The notes under the pieces were generated by a model, which saw nothing but the letters and a program-made list of their open reading frames with translations, was not told the origin of the DNA and made no database searches. Position numbers and translations under genes: made by a program. 64,000 bases of DNA from an uncultured Roseovarius sp. (GTDB lineage: Bacteria > Pseudomonadota > Alphaproteobacteria > Rhodobacterales > Rhodobacteraceae), in NCBI RefSeq assembly GCF_947489715.1, contig NZ_CANLER010000003.1, forward strand, positions 248,001 through 312,000. The letters are read 5' to 3'. Every line of letters begins with the position of its first letter. Positions within the stretch are counted from its first letter, which is position 1. This document shows, piece after piece, positions 7,783-15,311 of the stretch.

Positions 7783-9288
7783 GTGAAAGTTCAATCCGTT
7801 TCCATGTCTCGGCAGAATATCTATGGCCTGCGCGCCTTTTGGCTGACAACGCTGGCTTTTGCTATCCTGCTGGCCCAGGCAATCGCCGCTCAGGCCCGGC
7901 CCGACAGCTTTGCTGACCTGGCCGAGAAATTCAGCCCGGCGGTTGTGAATATCACCACTTCGACCGTGATGGCGCAGGGCACCGGCCCGTCCCCCATCGT
8001 GCCCGAAGGCTCCCCGTTCGAGGATTTCTTCCGCCAGTTCCGGGAACGCAACCAGGATGGCGACCGACCGCGCCGCACCTCGGCGCTTGGCTCGGGTTTC
8101 GTGATTTCCGAAGATGGCTTTGTTGTCACCAACAACCACGTGATCGAAAGCGCCGATGAGATCATCATCGAATTCTACTCGGGCAAAGAGCTTGAGGCGA
8201 AGGTGATCGGCACCGACCCCAAGACCGATATTGCGCTGCTGAAGGTCGAAACCGACGAGCCGCTTGCCTTTGTCAGCTTCGGCAACAGCGACATCGCCCG
8301 CGTGGGCGACTGGGTTGTTGCGATGGGCAATCCGCTGGGTCAGGGTTTCTCGGTCTCGGCCGGGATCGTTTCGGCCCGCAACCGCGCCCTGTCCGGCACC
8401 TATGACGATTACATCCAGACCGACGCCGCCATCAACCGCGGCAACTCTGGCGGGCCGCTCTTCAACCTTGATGGCGAAGTGATCGGCGTCAACACAGCGA
8501 TCCTCAGCCCCAATGGCGGCTCGATCGGCATCGGCTTTTCGATGGCATCGAACGTTGTCACCAAGGTGGTCGATCAGCTGAAGGAATTCGGCGAAACCCG
8601 TCGTGGCTGGCTCGGTGTGCGCATTCAGGACGTGACCGATGACGTGGCCGAAGCCATCGGGCTTGAGAAAGTCGCCGGGGCGCTGGTCACGGATGTCCCC
8701 GAAGGCCCCGCCGCCGAATCCGGCATGCAGTCGGGCGATGTGATCATGTCCTTTGATGGCAAAGAGGTTGCCGATACCCGTGGCCTTGTGCGCCAGGTCG
8801 GCAATACCGAAGTTGGCAAAACCGTCCGCGTGGTCGTCTTCCGCGAGGGCAAGACACAGACGTTGAAAGTGACGCTTGGCCGCCGCGAAGCCGCCGAGGG
8901 TGCGATCCCCGCCGCGCAACCGGGTGGTGACGACGATGGCGGCAGCAAGGAAATGCAGACCGAGCTGCTGGGCCTTACAATCGGCCCGCTTGATGACGAG
9001 GCGCGCGGCGTGCTTGAACTTGACGCCGATGCCACCGGGCTTGTTGTCCGCGACGTCAATGAATTGTCCGAAGCCTATGAAAAGGGCCTGCGCGCCGGTG
9101 ACCTGATCGTCGAGGCCGGGCAGGAAAAACTCAACAGCATCGCCGATCTGAATGACCGCATCACCGAGGCCAAGGATGCAGGCCGCAAGTCGATCCTTCT
9201 GCTGGTCCGCCGCGCCGGTGACCCGCGTTTCGTGGCCCTGTCGCTGGACGACACGAAAATGGACAAGAAAGAAGACGAGACCGAATAA
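7783..9288 (+). CDS. Do/DegP-type periplasmic serine endoprotease
   Basis: A 501-residue periplasmic protease/chaperone of the HtrA family. I place the start at the GTG at 7783 because AAGGAGA at 7769-7775 is ideally spaced; an in-frame ATG at 7804 is the alternative, while the frame open upstream to 7486 would run through the DUF2065 gene. Residues 1-38 look like a Sec signal ending at AAQA. The trypsin-like triad is H119 (TNNHV), D149 (KTDIALLK) and S222 (GNSGGPLF). Two PDZ domains follow at about 270-360 and 395-490. Neighbours hflK and hflC also serve envelope protein quality control. An intrinsic terminator lies directly after the stop. Confidence 0.93.
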   Translation: MKVQSVSMSRQNIYGLRAFWLTTLAFAILLAQAIAAQARPDSFADLAEKFSPAVVNITTSTVMAQGTGPSPIVPEGSPFEDFFRQFRERNQDGDRPRRTSALGSGFVISEDGFVVTNNHVIESADEIIIEFYSGKELEAKVIGTDPKTDIALLKVETDEPLAFVSFGNSDIARVGDWVVAMGNPLGQGFSVSAGIVSARNRALSGTYDDYIQTDAAINRGNSGGPLFNLDGEVIGVNTAILSPNGGSIGIGFSMASNVVTKVVDQLKEFGETRRGWLGVRIQDVTDDVAEAIGLEKVAGALVTDVPEGPAAESGMQSGDVIMSFDGKEVADTRGLVRQVGNTEVGKTVRVVVFREGKTQTLKVTLGRREAAEGAIPAAQPGGDDDGGSKEMQTELLGLTIGPLDDEARGVLELDADATGLVVRDVNELSEAYEKGLRAGDLIVEAGQEKLNSIADLNDRITEAKDAGRKSILLLVRRAGDPRFVALSLDDTKMDKKEDETE

Positions 9289-9320
9289 CCTCCAGCCTTC
9301 TCAGGAAGGCTTACCTCGTA

Positions 9321-9355
9321 GGGCGCTCCGGCAACGGGGCGCCCGTTTTGTTTTT
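9321..9355 (+). terminator. Intrinsic terminator after the DegP-type protease gene
   Basis: GGGCGC pairs with GCGCCC and an inner CCG pairs with CGG around a GCAA tetraloop (stem 9321-9344), followed by the T-rich run GTTTTGTTTTT. It starts about 30 bases after the stop codon at 9288. Confidence 0.85.
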
Positions 9356-9387
9356 GGGTCGCCGGAAACTGCGCCGGCCAGCATATC

Positions 9388-10047
9388 TCATTCAACACGC
9401 CTGAATTCAGTGACCATCGGATTGTCCCCACCCGGCGTCTTTGCATCGCGGCGGACCTCGCCGGGAAGCGCCTGGCAAATTTCCATCGGAAACTCTCCGG
9501 TGGTGACACCCATCGACATGATGGTCACCAATGTCGCGCCATCACACTCGTATCGCATGGCAATGTCACCGCTGCCGGGCGCGGTCATCTGAGGCCGCCT
9601 GTCGATGTCGGTTGTGAAAATCTGACCCGAATAGCCGCCCGTGTCCTGACAGGTGTTCAACTGATCCCCGGTGACAGACCACCGCCCGGTCGCCGGCTGC
9701 GCCTGACCCTCAATGCGGACGGGGTCGAATTCGCCGCTGCTCCCGCCACCGCCGGTATCCGTGATATCCATCCTGCGCCCCAACGGCGCGGACTGATACG
9801 TGCCATCGTCACGATAGGTGATGACCGCCTGTCCGGGGCCTCCGGTGCCGATAAGATTGCCCTGCGTCTTGTCGTAGATGATCCCGCACACGCCCTGCAT
9901 CCATTCGATCGGTCCGCCGCTGATCATCTCCCAGGTTCCGACAATACAGGCATCGACCTGCTCAGACCCCTGACAAGCGGTGGATTGCGCTGCCGCCGGG
10001 CTTGCAAGACAAAGCCCTGCACATATTAGTTTACCGATCTGTTTCAT
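9388..10047 (-). CDS. Secreted protein of unknown function
   Basis: A 219-residue protein I do not recognise. Residues 1-21 form a clear Sec signal ending ASPAAAQ. The mature part has about six cysteines, including C25 and C34 close together (ACQGSEQVDACIVGTWEM), and a beta-rich look: GTWEM near the start, ITYRDDGTY, ATGRWSV and MRYECDG. The GTW...DG.Y...G.W pattern resembles lipocalin-like small periplasmic proteins, but no family call is safe. It is the second of two secreted unknowns on the minus strand; the gap to the one upstream (start 10530, stop 10072) is short, so they may be co-transcribed. Confidence 0.7.
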   Translation of the reverse strand: MKQIGKLICAGLCLASPAAAQSTACQGSEQVDACIVGTWEMISGGPIEWMQGVCGIIYDKTQGNLIGTGGPGQAVITYRDDGTYQSAPLGRRMDITDTGGGGSSGEFDPVRIEGQAQPATGRWSVTGDQLNTCQDTGGYSGQIFTTDIDRRPQMTAPGSGDIAMRYECDGATLVTIMSMGVTTGEFPMEICQALPGEVRRDAKTPGGDNPMVTEFRRVE

Positions 10048-10071
10048 GGCCCGTCCTCCTGATGAGAGTTG

Positions 10072-10530
10072 CTATTTGACGCCGATCCACCCCGTTTCCT
10101 GATTGACGACCATCACCACGGCATCCTCGACCCATTTCCCGGCCAGAATGTTTCGGACCGGAACCGTGATGGTCAGACCGGTGGCCGGGTCATAGGAGGC
10201 CTCTGCACGATCAATGAAAACCTGCCCGAAATAGGCGGGCCCGCCATCATCCCGGTAGACCGCCGTGCACCCCTGAAAATACCCCGCACCGGCCAGATCG
10301 CCGGGCTGTGGATGCAGCACGGCCAGCAGCACGCCATTTCTCAGGTTCTGATCCACGTAGACGTTGAAAATGGTCACCTTGCCATTGGCAAAGCTGCGTC
10401 CGAATTGCGCCGCGCCCTCCTCCAACGCCGCCCCCGCCGGTCCGCCATCACATATTTCAAACATCTGCGCCTGTGCCGGGGACAGCGATATCAACAGCGC
10501 CAGCAGGCTTTGCCACAACCGGTATTTCAT
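10072..10530 (-). CDS. Small secreted protein of unknown function
   Basis: A 152-residue protein with a Sec signal at 1-22 (LLALLISLSPAQAQ). The mature chain has two cysteines, C27 (FEICDGG) and one near residue 88 (FQGCTAVY), probably a disulfide, and strands such as KVTIFNVYVDQ and AVVMVVNQETGWIGV. GCTAVYRDDGGP resembles a loop seen before serine hydrolase-like domains, but the length is far too short for one. I see no catalytic motif. It precedes the other secreted unknown on the same strand with a 24-base gap. Confidence 0.7.
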   Translation of the reverse strand: MKYRLWQSLLALLISLSPAQAQMFEICDGGPAGAALEEGAAQFGRSFANGKVTIFNVYVDQNLRNGVLLAVLHPQPGDLAGAGYFQGCTAVYRDDGGPAYFGQVFIDRAEASYDPATGLTITVPVRNILAGKWVEDAVVMVVNQETGWIGVK

Positions 10531-10715
10531 CCGGACCTCCCGAATGCATTTCCCTAAAATTCTCGTTCCAGTTTAGCTGTAACAGCCATGATCTCAAAAT
10601 CGCGACCAAGCAAAATGCCACCCGCCTGGCAGAATGCGCTCCGTGAAAAATAATTTCTTGAAATGGCTTAGCGGACCGCTACTTCTTCTCAGAGTTCAGT
10701 TTTTAGGGGGTTCCA

Positions 10716-11318
10716 ATGTTAAAAACATCTCTTTCCGCTGCCGCTATCGTGGTTTCTCTGTCCGCAGGGGCAGCCCATGCCGTCACTGTAGATTTCAACA
10801 ATATTGCCACGGGCTTTTACGCCGCAGGCACCGATTTCTCGGGGATCACCTTTGACAGCGGTATCCAACTCAGGACATTCCAACAGGGTGCAGGCGGCCC
10901 CGGTATGGATGGCAACATCGCCCGACAATTCGGCGGCACACCGTTCCGTCAGGGTGAATCGATCGGTGGCGCGTTCAATGGCTTCACCGTCTCGTCGCTC
11001 AGCCTCGTGGCCGGGGATTCGGGCGGTGACATCGACATCATCAACTTTCAGGCCTTCGACAGCCTTGGCAATCTGGTGGATGAAACCGGTGCGATAAACA
11101 GCCGGTCAAGCATTCTGCTGTCGCTTTCGGGCACCGGCATCGCCAGCTTTTTCCTTGATATCGAAGACGTGCCGCAGAACTTCAACGGCTCAAGCAATTT
11201 CGACAACATCACCTTCGCGAAAGAGGCCGCCGTGGTGCCTCTTCCGGCCAGCCTGCCATTGCTCGGCGCAGGCCTTGTCGCGATGGGTGTTGTAGGCCGC
11301 AGGCGCAAGAAAACCTGA
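10716..11318 (+). CDS. VPLPA-CTERM surface/sorting-signal protein
   Basis: A 200-residue exported protein. Residues 1-22 are a signal peptide (AAIVVSLSAGAAHA). The C-terminus carries the full VPLPA-CTERM sorting signal: VPLPASLPLLGAGLVAMG, a hydrophobic helix and a basic tail GRRRKKT, the rhodobacterial version of PEP-CTERM recognised by an exosortase. The body (DFNNIATGF...GTDFSGITFDSGIQ) is a beta-sandwich type often found in such proteins and may bind glycans. AGGGGG at 10705-10710 is the ribosome site. The exosortase itself and the exopolysaccharide genes usually found with it are not in this window. A hairpin terminator follows. Confidence 0.88.
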   Translation: MLKTSLSAAAIVVSLSAGAAHAVTVDFNNIATGFYAAGTDFSGITFDSGIQLRTFQQGAGGPGMDGNIARQFGGTPFRQGESIGGAFNGFTVSSLSLVAGDSGGDIDIINFQAFDSLGNLVDETGAINSRSSILLSLSGTGIASFFLDIEDVPQNFNGSSNFDNITFAKEAAVVPLPASLPLLGAGLVAMGVVGRRRKKT

Positions 11319-11375
11319 CACGCCTGCTTCCGCGCGCCCGGCAAAACGATGGCCGATCAGATCAGATGATCTCGA

Positions 11376-11408
11376 CAGGACGCTCTGGCAACAGGGCGTC
11401 CTGATTTT
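11376..11408 (+). terminator. Intrinsic terminator after the VPLPA-CTERM gene
   Basis: CAGGACGC at 11376-11383 pairs perfectly with GCGTCCTG ending at 11403. An inner CTG/CAG pair closes a GCAA loop, and ATTTTCT follows. The architecture is the same as the hairpin at 9321. Confidence 0.75.
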
Positions 11409-11429
11409 CTGGTCGTCCCCAAGCAGTTT

Positions 11430-11963
11430 TCAGCTGACCGGAACGCCCATAAACTCAGACAAGGTTCCCTTCAAACCCTCCCATTCGGTGAATTCGTGAT
11501 CACCCTGCCCAAGATCGTATTCGTGCCCCTTCAGCACCACGTGCCGCAGCACCTGTGACGCAAAATAATCGTAACTGCCAGTCCGGACCGCCCCCGCGAC
11601 AAGGGCCTCGGAACCCGGCGTAAAGCCGGTGCGCATCTTCATCTCGGTGACAAATTCTTGCGCCTCGTCCAGCGTATCAGGAAAGGCCGCCATCAGGCTG
11701 ACAGAGATCAGCAAGGTTTCCAACGCTTCCAATTGTTCCTGCTGTGCCGCCAGAAACACCTCGAACGGCTTTGGATGGCGCCGTTCATGCACGGATGCGG
11801 CAAGAATGACTTTGTCGACACCGTCAAAGGATACCGGCACCGTCTTATCCGCCGCATCGACAAGCTCCACCTCGTGGCCCGCCGCGCGAATCTCATCCGC
11901 AAGAAATCGTACAATCTTGCCGGTCTGTCCCTCGATCGTCGCAAATATGATCAGAACCTTCAT
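11430..11963 (-). CDS. HemG-like flavodoxin-domain protein
   Basis: A 177-residue protein that starts with a flavodoxin FMN loop (KVLIIFATIEGQTGKIVRFLAD) and continues with VILAASVHERRHPKPFEVF, SVSLMAAFPDTLDEAQEF and a C-terminal DLGQGDHEFTEWE. This order fits the HemG family, which oxidises protoporphyrinogen IX to protoporphyrin IX using FMN and a quinone. Length is also right (about 175-180). It could instead be an HemG-like flavodoxin with another substrate, so no symbol is given. GAGGAG at 11971-11976 is a good ribosome site for the ATG at 11963. A candidate FNR-type promoter lies upstream at 12121-12162, which would fit a heme enzyme needed at low oxygen. Confidence 0.75.
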   Translation of the reverse strand: MKVLIIFATIEGQTGKIVRFLADEIRAAGHEVELVDAADKTVPVSFDGVDKVILAASVHERRHPKPFEVFLAAQQEQLEALETLLISVSLMAAFPDTLDEAQEFVTEMKMRTGFTPGSEALVAGAVRTGSYDYFASQVLRHVVLKGHEYDLGQGDHEFTEWEGLKGTLSEFMGVPVS

Positions 11964-12120
11964 CTATGTCCTCCTCAATTGTCTTTCCGAAAAGACGCTC
12001 CTAGCCTCTATCCCGCCGTTTCGCGCGCCGAATACCATCTTGAACCGCTTGCCCGGCTGCTTTGATACGTCTCACCCAACCGGGCCATATTGGCCCTGAA
12101 CACGGGGTAAATCGCATATG

Positions 12121-12162
12121 ATGCTATGACATGCCGAACAGCGCGGCCTTGCTCTAAGTCAA
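12121..12162 (-). promoter_or_regulatory. Candidate FNR-activated promoter for the HemG-like gene
   Basis: On the minus strand 12162-12149 reads TTGACTTAGAGCAA, which matches the FNR consensus TTGAT-N4-ATCAA at 8 of 10 positions. Exactly 32 bases from its centre to the centre of TAGCAT (12126-12121), a TAnnnT -10 element, is the spacing of class II FNR promoters. The mRNA leader would be about 150 bases. Confidence 0.45.
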
Positions 12163-12191
12163 GGCGGAAATCTGTATCGGGGTTTCAGCCG

Positions 12192-12539
12192 CTACCCGTC
12201 ATGCGCCACGCGGCTGTCCTCGGGCGCCTCATCACGCTCGAACATGCCGTAGTCGCGGATCACATGCGCCACCCGCAGCCGGTAATCGGCAAACACGCCG
12301 CCCCGGCCCTTTTCCTGCGCCCGGCGGTGCTTTTCCAGGTTGCGCCAGCGCGCCACCGCCGCCTCATCCTCCCAGAACGAAATCGACAGCAATTTCGATG
12401 GGTCCATCAGGCTCTGAAACCGCTCGACACTGATAAACCCGTCAATCTGCTTGGCCAGGGGCTTCATCGCAGCGGCAATATCCAGATACTGATCCTTGTG
12501 CCCTTCGGCGGGGTGTACTTCGAAAATGATCGCGATCAT
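12192..12539 (-). CDS. Antibiotic biosynthesis monooxygenase (ABM) domain protein
   Basis: A 115-residue protein of the dimeric alpha+beta barrel fold: MIAIIFEVHPAEGHKDQYLDIA, then IDGFISVERFQSL and ISFWEDEAAVARWRNLEKHRRAQ, the standard strand-helix order of ABM domains. Many members are cofactor-free oxygenases or heme-binding proteins; the substrate here is unknown. Its ATG overlaps the stop of the NIPSNAP gene by four bases (ATGA), so the two small barrel proteins are made together. The divergent ArsR-type gene at 12932 is the likely regulator. Confidence 0.85.
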   Translation of the reverse strand: MIAIIFEVHPAEGHKDQYLDIAAAMKPLAKQIDGFISVERFQSLMDPSKLLSISFWEDEAAVARWRNLEKHRRAQEKGRGGVFADYRLRVAHVIRDYGMFERDEAPEDSRVAHDG

Positions 12540-12859
12540 TGCGGGTCTCCATGCGGTGTGCTGACCAGCTTCAGGAATGTCCTGTCCTCGCGCAACAGAA
12601 ACTTCTCGGATTGCGCAAAGGCATAATTCTCCTGCCCCAGCGAATCCGCGGCCAGCCGCGCGCGATAGGCCTCATACTCGGCCAGCGACGGGATATTGTA
12701 GATGCCATAGGCCAGCGTGCTGCTACCCTCATGCGGGGCGTAATAGCCGATCAGGTCGGCCCCGTTGCGCGGAATCGCCTGCCCCCAATTGCGCGCATAG
12801 TGTTCGAACCGGTCCTTCTTGGTCGGGTCGATGTGATAGCGGATAATACATGTCAGCAT
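12536..12859 (-). CDS. NIPSNAP family protein
   Basis: A 107-residue dimeric alpha+beta barrel protein: MLTCIIRYHIDPTKKDRFEHYARNW, then LIGYYAPHEGS, YGIYNIPSLAEYEAYR and FLREDRTFLK style strands. This is the NIPSNAP pattern. The function of bacterial members is not established. The ATG at 12859 with AGAGGG upstream is the sensible start; the frame stays open for another 218 codons upstream, but that stretch is antisense to the ArsR gene. It forms a two-gene unit with the ABM protein (ATGA overlap) and is divergent from the ArsR regulator, 72 bases apart. Confidence 0.85.
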   Translation of the reverse strand: MLTCIIRYHIDPTKKDRFEHYARNWGQAIPRNGADLIGYYAPHEGSSTLAYGIYNIPSLAEYEAYRARLAADSLGQENYAFAQSEKFLLREDRTFLKLVSTPHGDPQ

Positions 12860-12896
12860 GATGCCCTCTTTCGTTGTACTGACCCAGCCTAGCCCA

Positions 12897-12925
12897 TTGC
12901 TGCACGCGAATGCTTCGGCTATGAT
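12897..12925 (+). promoter_or_regulatory. Candidate sigma-70 promoter of the ArsR-type gene
   Basis: TTGCTG at 12897-12902, a 17-base spacer and TATGAT at 12920-12925. Transcription would begin at or next to the A of the ATG at 12932, giving a leaderless mRNA. No Shine-Dalgarno sequence is present, which agrees. Confidence 0.5.
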
Positions 12926-12931
12926 CGAACT

Positions 12932-13615
12932 ATGAAAGACAGCCCCGATATCTCGCGCATCGCGTCGCTGATCGGCGATCCGGCCCGCGCCAATATCCTG
13001 ACCGCATTGATGAGCGGTAAGGCCCTGACCGCGACCGAACTGGCGGGTGAGGCGGGCGTGACCCTGCAAACCACCTCGGCCCATCTGGCGAAACTGGACG
13101 GTGGCGGGCTGATCCGGCCGCGCAAGGAAGGCCGGCACAAGTATTTCACTCTTGCGTCCGAGGATGTGGCCCAAGTGCTTGAGGCGCTGATGGGCCTTGC
13201 CGCCGGGTCTGGTCATCTGCGCCATCGCCCCGGCCCCCGCGACCCGGAGTTGCGACAGGCCCGGGTATGCTACAACCATCTGGCCGGGGACATGGGCACC
13301 CGCGCCTATGACAGCATGACAGCGTGCGACTTCCTGCAACATTCCACCAAGGGGCTCACGCTGACCGACGCGGGGCATGGCTTTGTCACCGGGCTTGGCA
13401 TCGACCTTGAGGCGCTGCCGCCCTCGCGCGCGCCGCTCTGTCGCGATTGCCTTGACTGGTCCGAACGACGCTCGCATCTGGCCGGTCGTCTGGGCCGCGC
13501 CCTGCTCAGCCACATGCAGGCGGCGGGATGGGCGTCGCGTCTGGACGGGACGCGGGTCGTGCGTTTCTCACCGCAGGGCCTGACCGCGTTCGACCGGGCC
13601 TTTCCAATTCCCTAA
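12932..13615 (+). CDS. ArsR-type winged-helix transcriptional regulator
   Basis: A 227-residue protein. The N-terminal 90 residues are a winged helix of the ArsR/HTH_20 type: ISRIASLIGDPARANILTALMSG, then TATELAGEAGVTLQTTSAHLAKL as the recognition helices and LIRPRKEGRHKYFTLA as the wing. The C-terminal part (RVCYNHLAGDMGTRAYDSM, later APLCRDCLDWSERRSHLAG) is conserved in longer ArsR proteins and carries cysteines at CYNH and LCRDC that could bind metal or sense oxidation. It is divergently placed to the NIPSNAP/ABM unit and probably represses it. The short spacing and the missing leader suggest it shares an operator with them. Confidence 0.85.
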   Translation: MKDSPDISRIASLIGDPARANILTALMSGKALTATELAGEAGVTLQTTSAHLAKLDGGGLIRPRKEGRHKYFTLASEDVAQVLEALMGLAAGSGHLRHRPGPRDPELRQARVCYNHLAGDMGTRAYDSMTACDFLQHSTKGLTLTDAGHGFVTGLGIDLEALPPSRAPLCRDCLDWSERRSHLAGRLGRALLSHMQAAGWASRLDGTRVVRFSPQGLTAFDRAFPIP

Positions 13616-13640
13616 GGTACCGTGACGCAGGCCGCGGCGG

Positions 13641-13678
13641 TTTACACAATCCGCGTACACAATTGCAACTGTGTAAAC
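13641..13678. promoter_or_regulatory. TTTACACA inverted and direct repeats upstream of tauR
   Basis: TTTACACA (13641-13648) is mirrored by TGTGTAAA (13670-13677), and a second TACACAAT lies between them (about 13656-13663), giving both an inverted and a direct repeat of TACACAA. The right arm on the minus strand, GTTTACACAGTTGC (13678-13665), recurs at 54211-54224 with one mismatch. The binding protein is unknown; it could serve the tauR promoter or end the ArsR transcript. Confidence 0.45.
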
Positions 13679-13717
13679 TCTGGCAGCGCCGGGCGATCAG
13701 GCCAGATTGCATGCGCC

Positions 13718-13736
13718 ATAAGTCCAGTCTAGACTG
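13718..13736. promoter_or_regulatory. Candidate TauR autoregulatory operator
   Basis: ATAAGTCCAG at 13718-13727 is, on the other strand, CTGGACTTAT, a 9 of 10 match to the CTGGACTTAA box I recall for TauR of Rhodobacter capsulatus. It overlaps the perfect 12-base palindrome CAGTCTAGACTG at 13725-13736. The pair ends only five bases before the tauR start codon, so binding should block its own transcription. Confidence 0.5.
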
Positions 13737-13741
13737 TCACC

Positions 13742-15202
13742 ATGGCCATATCCGTTGAAACCTTTTTCCTCGATCCCGACGCGCAGGGCACATTGCAGGC
13801 GCGCATTCAGCAGATGATTGCCCAGGGCATCCTGTCTGGCCGCTTCCGCAAAGGTGAGAAATTGCCCTCCTCCCGCAAGCTGGCCGATCATCTGGGGGTC
13901 AGCCGCATCACCGTGACGCTGGCCTATACGGAATTGCAGGCCAATGATTACCTCGCGGCCCGCGATCGCTCGGGCTATTATGTGTCTGATAATGCACCGG
14001 AACCGCCCGAGTTCTCGGCACTTCATCCGCAACAGGACAAGATCGACTGGTCCCGCGCTCTGGGGCGTCGTTTTACCGGCGGCACCACGCCGGACAAACC
14101 GCAGGATTGGTCACGATACCGCTATCCTTTCATTTACGGGCAGGCCGATCCGACACTTTTTGACCATGCCAACTGGCGCCAATGCGCGCTTCAGGCTCTG
14201 GGTCAGAAGGACTTTCAGGCGATGACGACCGATTATTACGATCAGGACGATTCCCAATTGATCGAGTTCGTCGCCCGCCACACCCTTCCGCGTCGGGGGA
14301 TTTTGGCGGAACCCTCTGAAATCCTTGTCACAATGGGCGCTCAGAACGCGCTATGGCTAACCGCGCAGGTGCTGCTGACCCAACGCCGCACGGCGGTAAT
14401 CGAAGACCCCTGTTATCACGCCCAACGCGATATTCTAACGCAATCGCGCTGTCATCTTGAGCCGATACAGGTGGATCGCGATGGCCTGCCACCCGACGCG
14501 TTACCCCGATATGCAGACGTGATCTTTACCACCCCCAGCCACCAATGCCCCACCAACGCCACCATGCCTCTGGCCCGGCGCAAACAGCTTCTGGCCAAGG
14601 CCGCCGAGATGGATGCGCTGATCGTCGAGGATGATTACGAGTTCGAAATGTCGTTCCTGCGCTCGCCCCTGCCCGCCCTCAAATCGCTCGATACCGATGG
14701 GCGGGTGATCTATGTCGGCAGCTTCTCCAAGTCGATATTTCCGGGACTCCGATTGGGGTATCTTGTTGGTTCCAAAGCGTTTATCCGTGAAGTTCGCGCC
14801 CTGCGCACCAGCGTGCTGCGACACCCGCCCGGCCATATCCAGCGGACGGCGGCCTATTTTCTGTCGCTCGGCCATTATGACAGTTTGATCCGAAAAATGG
14901 GCCAGGCCTATGCCAAGCGTCGCAATGTGATGGAGCAGGCACTGGCCGATCACGGGCTGGGCATTGCCGGGCAAGGTGTGTTCGGCGGTTCCTCCATCTG
15001 GATGCGCGCGTCGGACCATGTCGACACCGGTGAGTTGGACAAGCGCTTGCGGGCCAATAGAGTCCTCATCGAACCGGGTGTACCGTTCTTTCATGGCGAC
15101 ACGCCGCCGCACAATTTCTACCGTTTGGCCTATTCATCGATTCCGGTTTCCCGCATTCCTGAAGGCATCGCTATTCTGGCACGGGAATTGGAAAAAGCGT
15201 AA
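13742..15202 (+). CDS. tauR: TauR, MocR-type regulator of sulfonate genes
   Basis: A 486-residue GntR/MocR regulator. Residues 15-85 are a GntR-type winged helix (LSGRFRKGEKLPSSRKLADH, then GVSRITVTLAYTELQ), and from about 110 the protein is a class I aminotransferase-like domain. The PLP lysine is K330 in VGSFSKSIFPGLRLGY; EDPCYHAQRD and DDYEFEM are cofactor contacts. Such proteins use PLP plus an amine as effector. Placement directly before xsc, pta and a tauZ-type gene is the arrangement of TauR, which activates taurine genes when taurine is present. No ribosome site is seen before the ATG. The taurine transporter and taurine-pyruvate aminotransferase genes are not in this window, so the true inducer could be another amine linked to sulfoacetaldehyde. 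Confidence 0.88.
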   Translation: MAISVETFFLDPDAQGTLQARIQQMIAQGILSGRFRKGEKLPSSRKLADHLGVSRITVTLAYTELQANDYLAARDRSGYYVSDNAPEPPEFSALHPQQDKIDWSRALGRRFTGGTTPDKPQDWSRYRYPFIYGQADPTLFDHANWRQCALQALGQKDFQAMTTDYYDQDDSQLIEFVARHTLPRRGILAEPSEILVTMGAQNALWLTAQVLLTQRRTAVIEDPCYHAQRDILTQSRCHLEPIQVDRDGLPPDALPRYADVIFTTPSHQCPTNATMPLARRKQLLAKAAEMDALIVEDDYEFEMSFLRSPLPALKSLDTDGRVIYVGSFSKSIFPGLRLGYLVGSKAFIREVRALRTSVLRHPPGHIQRTAAYFLSLGHYDSLIRKMGQAYAKRRNVMEQALADHGLGIAGQGVFGGSSIWMRASDHVDTGELDKRLRANRVLIEPGVPFFHGDTPPHNFYRLAYSSIPVSRIPEGIAILARELEKA

Positions 15203-15257
15203 TTTTCGGACACCAATCTTCCGGAAACCTCTGGAATCTATGATAAACAAGGAAAAT

Positions 15258-15294
15258 AAGGCCTTTGGTTCTATTGGCCAATATCAAGGGCCTT
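15258..15294. repeat. Nested inverted repeat between tauR and xsc
   Basis: AAGGCCTTTG (15258-15267) and CAAGGGCCTT (15285-15294) flank the perfect 12-base palindrome TATTGGCCAATA (15272-15283). The outer arms match at 9 of 10 positions. T-rich sequence follows (TTTGTTATGTTTTTT to 15313), so the outer stem may terminate the tauR transcript, while the inner palindrome looks like a protein site. Confidence 0.5.
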
Positions 15295-15311
15295 GCTATT
15301 TGTTATGTTTT

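Noticed and set aside
12860..13513. N-terminal extension of the NIPSNAP frame
   Set aside because: The added 218 residues are antisense to the ArsR gene, whereas the NIPSNAP domain starts at 12859.
15231..15240. CTGGAATCTA as a TauR box
   Set aside because: Matches the recalled consensus at 7 of 10 positions only and lies just behind the tauR stop.
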